Source: Ecdyonurus torrentis (lineage: Eukaryota > Arthropoda > Insecta > Ephemeroptera > Heptageniidae). From it: 64,000 bases of DNA. The notes beneath the pieces are model-generated. The model was not told where the DNA came from, ran no database searches, and saw nothing but the letters and a program-made list of their open reading frames with translations. The stretch's first letter is position 1, and each line of letters begins with the position of its first letter. Shown here piece after piece: positions 24,942 to 37,225 of the stretch. The translations under genes and the position numbers were made by a program. The stretch covers positions 496,001 to 560,000 of the forward strand of contig CASGGR010000020.1 of assembly GCA_949318235.1 (NCBI GenBank), given 5' to 3'.

Positions 24942-27900
24942 AGCACCATTGGTTTTGGCACATTTTTTTACATAAGAATCACTCCTTATTTACTTGATTA
25001 CATGAACTTTTGTTTACAGATTAAAAACTGGATTATCTCAAAAACTATAAGAGATAAAATTTTTTAAATAGAACCATTGGTTTCGGAACATTTTTTCACA
25101 TAAGAATCACTCCTTATTTTCTTGATTACATGAACTTTTGTTTGAAGGATAAAAACTCGTTTTTCTCAAAAACTATAAGAGTTAAAATTTTTTATTTACC
25201 ACCATTGGATTCGGCGCATTTTTTCACATAAGAGTCACTCCTTATTTACTTGATACATGAACTTTTGTTTACAGATTAATAACTCGATTATCTCAAAAAC
25301 TATAAGAGTTAAAATTTTTTAAATAGCACCATTGGTTTTGGCACATTTTTTCACATAAGAATCACTCCTTATTTTCTTGATTACATGAACTTTTGTTTGA
25401 AGGATAAAAACTCGTTTTTCTCAAAAACTATAAGAGTTAAAATTTTTTAAATAGCACCATTGGTTTTGGCACATTTTTTTACATAAGAATCACTCCTTAT
25501 TTACTTGATTACATGAACTTTTGTTTACAGATTAAAAACTCGATTATCTCAAAAACTATAAGAGTTAAAATTTTTTAAATAGCACCATTGGTTTCGGCAC
25601 ATTTTTTTACATAAGAATCACTCCTTATTTTCTTGATTACATGAACTTTTGTTTGAAGGATTAAAACTCGTTTTTCTCAAAAACTATAAGAGTTAAAATT
25701 TTTTAATTAGCACCATTGGATTTGGCGCATTTTTTCACATAAAAATCACTCCTTATTTACTTGATTACATGAACTTTTGTTTACAGATTAAAAACTCGTT
25801 TTTCTCAAAAACTATAATAGTTAAAATTTTTAATTAGCACCATTGGAATTGGCGCATTTTTTCACAAAAGAATCACTCCTTATTTACATGATTACATGAA
25901 CTTTTGTTTACAGATTAAAAACTCGTTTTTCTCAAAAACTATAAGAGCTAAAATTTTTTAAATAGCACCATTGGTTTTGGCACATTTTTTTACATAAGAA
26001 TCACTCCTTATTTTCTTGATTACATGAACTTTTGTTTGAAGGATTAAAACTCGTTTTTCTCAAAAACTATAAGAGTTAAAATTTTTTTATTAGCACCATT
26101 GGATTTGGCGCATTTTTTCACATAAAAATCACTCCTTATTTACTTGATTACATGAACTTTTGTTTACAGATTAAAAACTCGATTATCTCAAAAACTATAA
26201 GAGTTAAAATTTTTTAAATAGCACCATTGGTTTCGGCACATTTTTTTACATAAGAATCACTCCTTATTTACTTGATTACATGAACTTTTGTTTACAGATT
26301 AAAAACTCGATTATCTCAAAAACTATAAGAGTTATAATTATTTAAATAGCACAATTGGTTTCGGCACATTTTTTTACATAAGAATCACTCCTTATTTACT
26401 TGATTACATGAACTTTTGTTTACAGATTAAAAACTGGATTATCTCAAAAACTATAAGAGATAAAATTTTTTAAATAGCACCATTGGTTTCGGCACATTTT
26501 TTCACATAAGAATCACTCCTTATTTTCTTGATTACATGAACTTTTGTTTGAAGGATAAAAACTCGTTTTTCTCAAAAACTATAAGAGTTAAAATTTTTTA
26601 ATTAGCACCATTGGATTTTGCGCATTTTTTCACATAAGAATCGCTCCTTATTTTCTTGATTACATGAACTTTTGTTTGAAGGATAAAAACTCGTTTTTCT
26701 CAAAAACTATAAGAGTTAAAATTTTTTATTTAGCACCATTGGATTCGGCGCATTTTTTCACATAAGAATCACTACTTATATACTTGATTACATGGACTTA
26801 TGTTTACAGATTAAAAACTCGTTTTTCTCAAAAACTATAAGAGTTAAAATTTTTTAATTAGCACCATTGGATTCGGCCTATTTTTTCACATAAGAATCAC
26901 TCCTTATTTACTTGATTACATGGACTTTTGTTTGAAGGATAAAAACTCGATTATTTAAAAAACTATAAGAGTTAAAACTTTTTAAATAGCACCATTGGAT
27001 TCTGCACATTTTTTTTACATAAGAATCACTCCTTATTTACTTGATTACATGAACTTTTGTTTACAGATTAAAAACTCGATTATCTCAAAAACTATAAGAG
27101 TTAAAATTTTTTAAATAGCACCATTGGTTTCGGCACATTTTTTTACATAAGAATCATTCCTTATTTACTTGATTACATGAACTTTTGTTTGAAAGATTAA
27201 AACTCGTTTTTCTCAAAAACTATTAGAGTTAAAATTTTTTAATTAGCACCATTGGATTTGGCGCATTTTTTCACATAAAAATCACTCCTTATTTACTTGA
27301 TTACATGAACTTTTGTTTACAGATTAAAAACTCAATTATCTCAAAAACTATAAGAGTTAAAATTTTTTAAATAGCACCATTGGTTTCGGCACATTTTTTT
27401 ACATAAGAATCACTCCTTATTTACCTAATTACATGAACTTTTGATTACAGATTAAAAACTGGATTATCTCAAAAACTATAAGATATAAAATTTTTTAAAT
27501 AGCACCATTGGTTTCGGCACATTTTTTTACATAAGAATCACTCCTTATTTACTTGATTACGTGAACTTTTGTTTGAAGGATTAAAACTCGTTTTTCTCAA
27601 AAACTATTAGAGTTAAAATTTTTTAATTAGCACCATTGGATTTGGCGCATTTTTTCACATAAGAATCGCTCCTTATTTTCTTGATTACATGAACTTTTGT
27701 TTGAAGGATAAAAACTCGTTTTTCTCAAAAACTATAAGAGTTAAAATTTTTTATTTAGCACCATTGGATTCGGCGCATTTTTTCACATAAGAATCACTAC
27801 TTATATACTTGATTACATGGACTTATGTTTACAGATTAAAAACTCGTTTTTCTCAAAAACTATAAGAGTTAAAATTTTTTAATTAGCACCATTGGATTCG

Positions 27901-29037
27901 GCCTATTTTTTCACATAAGAATCACTCCTTATTTACTTGATTACATGGACTTTTGTTTGAAGGATAAAAACTCGATTATCTCAAAAACTATAAGAGTTAA
28001 AACTTTTTAAATAGCACCATTGGATTCTGCACATTTTTTTTACATAAGAATCACTCCTTATTTACTTGATTACATGAACTTTTGTTTACAGATTAAAAAC
28101 TCGATTATCTCAAAAACTATAAGAGTTAAAATTTTTTAAATAGCACCATTGGTTTCGGCACATTTTTTTACATAAGAACCATTCCTTATTTACTTGATTA
28201 CATGAACTTTTGTTTGAAAGATTAAAACTCGTTTTTCTCAAAAACTATTAGAGTTAAAATTTTTTAATTAGCACCATTGGATTTGGCGCATTTTTTCACA
28301 TAAAAATCACTCCTTATTTACTTGATTACATGAACTTTTGTTTACAGATTAAAAACTCAATTATCTCAAAAACTATAAGAGTTAAAATTTTTTAAATAGC
28401 ACCATTGGTTTCGGCACATTTTTTTACATAAGAATCACTCCTTATTTACCTAATTACATGAACTTTTGTTTACAGATTAAAAACTGGATTATCTCAAAAA
28501 CTATAAGATATAAAATTTTTTAAATAGCACCATTGGTTTCGGCACATTTTTTTACATAAGAATCACTCCTTATTTACTTGATTACATGAACTTTTGTTTG
28601 AAGGGTTAAAACTCGTTTTTCTCAAAAACTATTAGAGTTAAAATTTTTTAATTAGCACCATTGGATTTGGCGCATTTTTTCACATAAAAATCACTCCTTA
28701 TTTACTTGATTACATGAACTTTTGTTTACAGATTAAAAACTCGATTACCTCAAAAACTATAAGAGTTAAAATTTTTTAAATAGCACCATTGGTTTCGGCA
28801 CATTTTTTTACATAAGAATCACTCCTTATTTACTTGATTACATGAACTTTTGTTTACAGATTAAAAACTCGATTATCTCAAAAACTATAAGAGTTAAAAT
28901 TTTTTAAATAGCACCATTGGTTTCGGCACATTTTTTTACATAAGAATCACTCCTTATTTACTTGATTACATGAACTTTTGTTTACAGATTAAAAACTGGA
29001 TTATCTCAAAAACTATAAGAGATAAAATTTTTTAAAT
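24942..29037 (+). repeat. 4,096-bp segment repeated 8,188 bp downstream, copy 1
   Basis: Thirty-two monomers in this segment match 33,130-37,225 in order. Paired anchors are P-prime 25,198/33,386, ATATAC sites 26,770/34,958 and 27,795/35,983, CGGCCTAT monomers 26,860/35,048 and 27,885/36,073, and the chimeric monomer 27,629/35,817. The 1,025-bp duplication was therefore already present when this larger copy was made. Differences are scattered single bases. Confidence 0.88.
26620..28669 (+). repeat. Eight-monomer tandem duplication, 1,025 bp x 2
   Basis: Monomers at 26,732 (CACTACTTATATAC), 26,860 (CGGCCTAT) and the following ATTCTGCAC, GAATCATTCC/GAAAGATT, CTCAATTA and TACCTAATTAC forms recur 1,025 bp later (27,757, 27,885 and so on). 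The scar is the monomer at 27,629: it begins ATTTGGCGC like its left parent but continues AAGAATCGCTCC like the 26,604 monomer, placing the exchange at about 27,645-27,662. Private changes separate the copies, for example GATTATTTAAA near 26,950, CGTGAAC near 27,560 and GAACCATTCC near 28,178. Confidence 0.88.
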
Positions 29038-32000
29038 AGCACCATTGGTTTCGGCACATTTTTTTACATAAGAATCACTCTTTATTTACATGATTACATG
29101 AACTTTTGTTTACAGATTAAAAACTCGTTTTTCTCAAAAACTATAAGAGGTAAAATTTTTTATTTAGCACCATTGGTTTCGGCACATTTTTTTACATAAG
29201 AATCACTCCTTATTTACTTGATTACATAAACTTTTGTTTACAGATTAAAAACTCGATTATCTCAAAAATTATAAGAGTTAAAATTTTTTAAATAGCACCA
29301 TTGGTTTCGGCACATTTTTTTACATAAGAATCACTCCTTATTTACTTGATTACATGAACTTTTGTTTACTGATTAAAAACTCGATTATCTCAAAAACTAT
29401 AAGAGTTAAATTTTTTTAAATAGCACCATTGGTTTTGGCACATTTTTTTACATAAGAATCACTCCTTATTTACTTGATTACATGAACTTTTGTTTACAGA
29501 TTAAAAACTGGATTATCTCAAAAACTATAAGAGATAAAATTTTTTAAATAGAACCATTGGTTTCGGAACATTTTTTCACATAAGAATCACTCCTTATTTT
29601 CTTGATTACATGAACTTTTGTTTGAAGGATAAAAACTCGTTTTTCTCAAAAACTATAAGAGTTAAAATTTTTTATTTACCACCATTGGATTCGGCGCATT
29701 TTTTCACATAAGAGTCACTCCTTATTTACTTGATACATGAACTTTTGTTTACAGATTAATAACTCGATTATCTCAAAAACTATAAGAGTTAAAATTTTTT
29801 AAATAGCACCATTGGTTTTGGCACATTTTTTTACATAAGAATCACTCCTTATTTACTTGATTACATGAACTTTTGTTTACAGATTAAAAACTCGATTATC
29901 TCAAAAACTATAAGAGTTAAAATTTTTTAAATAGCACCATTGGTTTCGGCACATTTTTTTACATAACAATCACTCCTTATTTTCTTGATTACATGAACTT
30001 TTGTTTGAAGGATTAAAACTCGTTTTTCTCAAAAACTATAAGAGTTAAAATTTTTTAATTAGCACCATTGGATTTGGCGCATTTTTTCACATAAAAATCA
30101 CTCCTTATTTACTTGATTACATGAACTTTTGTTTACAGATTAAAAACTCGTTTTTCTCAAAAACTATAATAGTTAAAATTTTTAATTAGCACCATTGGAA
30201 TTGGCGCATTTTTTCACAAAAGAATCACTCCTTATTTACATGATTACATGAACTTTTGTTTACAGATTAAAAACTCGTTTTTCTCAAAAACTATAAGAGC
30301 TAAAATTTTTTAAATAGCACCATTGGTTTTGGCACATTTTTTTACATAAGAATCACTCCTTATTTTCTTGATTACATGAACTTTTGTTTACAGATTAAAA
30401 ACTCGATTATCTCAAAAACTATAAGAGTTAAAATTTTTTAAATAGCACCATTGGTTTCGGCACATTTTTTTACATAAGAATCATTCCTTATTTACTTGAT
30501 TACATGAACTTTTGTTTGAAAGATTAAAACTCGTTTTTCTCAAAAACTATTAGAGTTAAAATTTTTTAATTAGCACCATTGGATTTGGCGCATTTTTTCA
30601 CATAAAAATCACTCCTTATTTACTTGATTACATGAACTTTTGTTTACAGATTAAAAACTCAATTATCTCAAAAACTATAAGAGTTAAAATTTTTTAAATA
30701 GCACCATTGGTTTCGGCACATTTTTTTACATAAGAATCACTCCTTATTTACCTAATTACATGAACTTTTGTTTACAGATTAAAAACTGGATTATCTCAAA
30801 AACTATAAGATATAAAATTTTTTAAATAGCACCATTGGTTTCGGCACATTTTTTTACATAAGAATCACTCCTTATTTACTTGATTACATGAACTTTTGTT
30901 TGAAGGGTTAAAACTCGTTTTTCTCAAAAACTATAAGAGTTAAAATTTTTTAATTAGCACCATTGGATTTGGCGCATTTTTTCACATAAAAATCACTCCT
31001 TATTTACTTGATTACATGAACTTTTGTTTACAGATTAAAAACTCGATTACCTCAAAAACTATAAGAGTTAAAATTTTTTAAATAGCACCATTGGTTTCGG
31101 CACATTTTTTTACATAAGAATCACTCCTTATTTACTTGATTACATGAACTTTTGTTTACAGATTAAAAACTCGATTATCTCAAAAACTATAAGAGTTAAA
31201 ATTTTTTAAATAGCACCATTGGTTTCGGCACATTTTTTTACATAAGAATCACTCCTTATTTACTTGATTACATGAACTTTTGTTTACAGATTAAAAACTG
31301 GATTATCTCAAAAACTATAAGAGATAAAATTTTTTAAATAGCACCATTGGTTTCGGCACATTTTTTTACATAAGAATCACTCTTTATTTACATGATTACA
31401 TGAACTTTTGTTTACAGATTAAAAACTCGTTTTTCTCAAAAACTATAAGAGGTAAAATTTTTTATTTAGCACCATTGGTTTCGGCACATTTTTTTACATA
31501 AGAATCACTCCTTATTTACTTGATTACATAAACTTTTGTTTACAGATTAAAAACTCGATTATCTCAAAAATTATAAGAGTTAAAATTTTTTAAATAGCAC
31601 CATTGGTTTCGGCACATTTTTTTACATAAGAATCACTCCTTATTTACTTGATTACATGAACTTTTGTTTACTGATTAAAAACTCGATTATCTCAAAAACT
31701 ATAAGAGTTAAATTTTTTTAAATAGCACCATTGGTTTTGGCACATTTTTTTACATAAGAATCACTCCTTATTTACTTGATTACATGAACTTTTGTTTACA
31801 GATTAAAAACTGGATTATCTCAAAAACTATAAGAGATAAAATTTTTTAAATAGAACCATTGGTTTCGGAACATTTTTTCACATAAGAATCACTCCTTATT
31901 TTCTTGATTACATGAACTTTTGTTTGAAGGATAAAAACTCGTTTTTCTCAAAAACTATAAGAGTTAAAATTTTTTATTTACCACCATTGGATTCGGCGCA

Positions 32001-32796
32001 TTTTTTCACATAAGAGTCACTCCTTATTTACTTGATACATGAACTTTTGTTTACAGATTAATAACTCGATTATCTCAAAAACTATAAGAGTTAAAATTTT
32101 TTAAATAGCACCATTGGTTTTGGCACATTTTTTCACATAAGAATCACTCCTTATTTTCTTGATTACATGAACTTTTGTTTGAAGGATAAAAACTCGTTTT
32201 TCTCAAAAACTATAAGAGTTAAAATTTTTTAAATAGCACCATTGGTTTTGGCACATTTTTTTACATAAGAATCACTCCTTATTTACTTGATTACATGAAC
32301 TTTTGTTTACAGATTAAAAACTCGATTATCTCAAAAACTATAAGAGCTAAAATTTTTTAAATAGCACCATTGGTTTCGGCACATTTTTTTACATAAGAAT
32401 CACTCCTTATTTTCTTGATTACATGAACTTTTGTTTGAAGGATTAAAACTCGTTTTTCTCAAAAACTATAAGAGTTAAAATTTTTTAATTAGCACCATTG
32501 GATTTGGCGCATTTTTTCACATAAAAATCACTCCTTATTTACTTGATTACATGAACTTTTGTTTACAGATTAAAAACTCGTTTTTCTCAAAAACTATAAT
32601 AGTTAAAATTTTTAATTAGCACCATTGGAATTGGCGCATTTTTTCACAAAAGAATCACTCCTTATTTACATGATTACATGAACTTTTGTTTACAGATTAA
32701 AAACTCGTTTTTCTCAAAAACTATAAGAGCTAAAATTTTTTAAATAGCACCATTGGTTTTGGCACATTTTTTTACATAAGAATCACTCCTTATTTT
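28065..32796 (+). repeat. 18-monomer tandem duplication, 2,302-bp shift
   Basis: Anchors 2,302 bp apart include GAAGGGTT (28,600/30,902), CGATTACCTC (28,742/31,044), TTTACTGATT (near 29,366/31,672) and P-prime (29,678/31,980). After P-prime the shift becomes 2,430 bp because the second copy has one more GAAGG-class monomer (32,107-32,234). The scar is the monomer at 30,316-30,443: TTTTGG and TATTTTC in front (marker at 30,366), ACAG and CGATTA behind (marker at 30,390), so the exchange lies in 30,367-30,389. The scar monomer itself was copied to 32,746. Confidence 0.87.
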
Positions 32797-33129
32797 CTTG
32801 ATTACATGAACTTTTGTTTACAGATTAAAAACTCGATTATCTCAAAAACTATAAGAGTTAAAATTTTTTAAATAGCACCATTGGTTTCGGCACATTTTTT
32901 TACATAAGAATCACTCCTTATTTACTTGATTACATGAACTTTTGTTTACAGATTAAAAACTGGATTATCTCAAAAACTATAAGAGTTAAAATTTTTTAAA
33001 TAGCACCATTGGTTTCGGCACATTTTTTTACATAAGAATCACTCCTTTTTTACTTGATTACATGAACTTTTGTTTACTGATTAAAAACTCGATTATCTCA
33101 AAAACTATAAGAGTTAAATTTTTTTAAAT

Positions 33130-36100
33130 AGCACCATTGGTTTTGGCACATTTTTTTACATAAGAATCACTCCTTATTTACTTGATTACATGAACTTTTG
33201 TTTACAGATTAAAAACTGGATTATCTCAAAAACTATAAGAGATAAAATTTTTTAAATAGAACCATTGGTTTCGGAACATTTTTTCACATAAGAATCACTC
33301 CTTATTTTCTTGATTACATGAACTTTTGTTTGAAGGATAAAAACTCGTTTTTCTCAAAAACTATAAGAGTTAAAATTTTTTATTTACCACCATTGGATTC
33401 GGCGCATTTTTTCACATAAGAGTCACTCCTTATTTACTTGATACATGAACTTTTGTTTACAGATTAATAACTCGATTATCTCAAAAACAATAAGAGTTAA
33501 AATTTTTTAAATAGCACCATTGGTTTTGGCACATTTTTTCACATAAGAATCACTCCTTATTTTCTTGATTACATGAACTTTTGTTTGAAGGATAAAAACT
33601 CGTTTTTCTCAAAAACTATAAGAGTTAAAATTTTTTAAATAGCACCATTGGTTTTGGCACATTTTTTTACATAAGAATCACTCCTTATTTACTTGATTAC
33701 ATGAACTTTTGTTTACAGATTAAAAACTCGATTATCTCAAAAACTATAAGAGTTAAAATTTTTTAAATAGCACCATTGGTTTCGGCACATTTTTTTACAT
33801 AAGAATCACTCCTTATTTTCTTGATTACATGAACTTTTGTTTGAAGGATTAAAACTCGTTTTTCTCAAAAACTATAAGAGTTAAAATTTTTTAATTAGCA
33901 CCATTGGATTTGGCGCATTTTTTCACATAAAAATCACTCCTTATTTACTTGATTACATGAACTTTTGTTTACAGATTAAAAACTCGTTTTTCTCAAAAAC
34001 TATAATAGTTAAAATTTTTAATTAGCACCATTGGAATTGGCGCATTTTTTCACAAAAGAATCACTCCTTATTTACATGATTACATGAACTTTTGTTTACA
34101 GATTAAAAACTCGTTTTTCTCAAAAACTATAAGAGCTAAAATTTTTTAAATAGCACCATTGGTTTTGGCACATTTTTTTACATAAGAATCACTCCTTATT
34201 TTCTTGATTACATGAACTTTTGTTTGAAGGATTAAAACTCGTTTTTCTCAAAAACTATAAGAGTTAAAATTTTTTTATTAGCACCATTGGATTTGGCGCA
34301 TTTTTTCACATAAAAATCACTCCTTATTTACTTGATTACATGAACTTTTGTTTACAGATTAAAAACTCGATTATCTCAAAAACTATAAGAGTTAAAATTT
34401 TTTAAATAGCACCATTGGTTTCGGCACATTTTTTTACATAAGAATCACTCCTTATTTACTTGATTACATGAACTTTTGTTTACAGATTAAAAACTCGATT
34501 ATCTCAAAAACTATAAGAGTTATAATTATTTAAATAGCACAATTGGTTTCGGCACATTTTTTTACATAAGAATCACTCCTTATTTACTTGATTACATGAA
34601 CTTTTGTTTACAGATTAAAAACTGGATTATCTCAAAAACTATAAGAGATAAAATTTTTTAAATAGCACCATTGGTTTCGGCACATTTTTTCACATAAGAA
34701 TCACTCCTTATTTTCTTGATTACATGAACTTTTGTTTGAAGGATAAAAACTCGTTTTTCTCAAAAACTATAAGAGTTAAAATTTTTTAATTAGCACCATT
34801 GGATTTTGCGCATTTTTTCACATAAGAATCGCTCCTTATTTTCTTGATTACATGAACTTTTGTTTGAAGGATAAAAACTCGTTTTTCTCAAAAACTATAA
34901 GAGTTAAAATTTTTTATTTAGCACCATTGGATTCGGCGCATTTTTTCACATAAGAATCACTACTTATATACTTGATTACATGGACTTATGTTTACAGATT
35001 AAAAACTCGTTTTTCTCAAAAACTATAAGAGTTAAAATTTTTTAATTAGCACCATTGGATTCGGCCTATTTTTTCACATAAGAATCACTCCTTATTTACT
35101 TGATTACATGGACTTTTGTTTGAAGGATAAAAACTCGATTATCTCAAAAACTATAAGAGTTAAAACTTTTTAAATAGCACCATTGGATTCTGCACATTTT
35201 TTTTACATAAGAATCACTCCTTATTTACTTGATTACATGAACTTTTGTTTACAGATTAAAAACTCGATTATCTCAAAAACTATAAGAGTTAAAATTTTTT
35301 AAATAGCACCATTGGTTTCGGCACATTTTTTTACATAAGAATCATTCCTTATTTACTTGATTACATGAACTTTTGTTTGAAAGATTAAAACTCGTTTTTC
35401 TCAAAAACTATTAGAGTTAAAATTTTTTAATTAGCACCATTGGATTTGGCGCATTTTTTCACATAAAAATCACTCCTTATTTACTTGATTACATGAACTT
35501 TTGTTTACAGATTAAAAACTCAATTATCTCAAAAACTATAAGAGTTAAAATTTTTTAAATAGCACCATTGGTTTCGGCACATTTTTTTACATAAGAATCA
35601 CTCCTTATTTACCTAATTACATGAACTTTTGTTTACAGATTAAAAACTGGATTATCTCAAAAACTATAAGATATAAAATTTTTTAAATAGCACCATTGGT
35701 TTCGGCACATTTTTTTACATAAGAATCACTCCTTATTTACTTGATTACATGAACTTTTGTTTGAAGGATTAAAACTCGTTTTTCTCAAAAACTATTAGAG
35801 TTAAAATTTTTTAATTAGCACCATTGGATTTGGCGCATTTTTTCACATAAGAATCGCTCCTTATTTTCTTGATTACATGAACTTTTGTTTGAAGGATAAA
35901 AACTCGTTTTTCTCAAAAACTATAAGAGTTAAAATTTTTTATTTAGCACCATTGGATTCGGCGCATTTTTTCACATAAGAATCACTACTTATATACTTGA
36001 TTACATGGACTTATGTTTACAGATTAAAAACTCGTTTTTCTCAAAAACTATAAGAGTTAAAATTTTTTAATTAGCACCATTGGATTCGGCCTATTTTTTC

Positions 36101-37225
36101 ACATAAGAATCACTCCTTATTTACTTGATTACATGGACTTTTGTTTGAAGGATAAAAACTCGATTATCTCAAAAACTATAAGAGTTAAAACTTTTTAAAT
36201 AGCACCATTGGATTCTGCACATTTTTTTTACATAAGAATCACTCCTTATTTACTTGATTACATGAACTTTTGTTTACAGATTAAAAACTCGATTATCTCA
36301 AAAACTATAAGAGTTAAAATTTTTTAAATAGCACCATTGGTTTCGGCACATTTTTTTACATAAGAATCATTCCTTATTTACTTGATTACATGAACTTTTG
36401 TTTGAAAGATTAAAACTCGTTTTTCTCAAAAACTATTAGAGTTAAAATTTTTTAATTAGCACCATTGGATTTGGCGCATTTTTTCACATAAAAATCACTC
36501 CTTATTTACTTGATTACATGAACTTTTGTTTACAGATTAAAAACTCAATTATCTCAAAAACTATAAGAGTTAAAATTTTTTAAATAGCACCATTGGTTTC
36601 GGCACATTTTTTTACATAAGAATCACTCCTTATTTACCTAATTACATGAACTTTTGTTTACAGATTAAAAACTGGATTATCTCAAAAACTATAAGATATA
36701 AAATTTTTTAAATAGCACCATTGGTTTCGGCACATTTTTTTACATAAGAATCACTCCTTATTTACTTGATTACATGAACTTTTGTTTGAAGGATTAAAAC
36801 TCGTTTTTCTCAAAAACTATTAGAGTTAAAATTTTTTAATTAGCACCATTGGATTTGGCGCATTTTTTCACATAAAAATCACTCCTTATTTACTTGATTA
36901 CATGAACTTTTGTTTACAGATTAAAAACTCGATTATCTCAAAAACTATAAGAGTTAAAATTTTTTAAATAGCACCATTGGTTTCGGCACATTTTTTTACA
37001 TAAGAATCACTCCTTATTTACTTGATTACATGAACTTTTGTTTACAGATTAAAAACTCGATTATCTCAAAAACTATAAGAGTTAAAATTTTTTAAATAGC
37101 ACCATTGGTTTCGGCACATTTTTTTACATCAGAATCACTCCTTATTTACTTGATTACATGAACTTTTGTTTACAGATTAAAAACTGGATTATCTCAAAAA
37201 CTATAAGAGATAAAATTTTTTAAAT
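33130..37225 (+). repeat. 4,096-bp segment, copy 2
   Basis: It matches 24,942-29,037 at a constant shift of 8,188 bp. Upstream, the monomer at 33,002 carries CTCCTTTTTTAC and TTTACTGATT; the latter is seen at 29,366 and 31,672, not at the copy 1 equivalent. The join therefore lies after about 33,078. Downstream, at 37,226, the copies part: CAC and GAAGGAT here, a CACTCTTTATTTACATG monomer at 29,038. Private changes include AACAATAAG near 33,488 and C at 37,130 (ACATCAGAATC). Confidence 0.87.
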
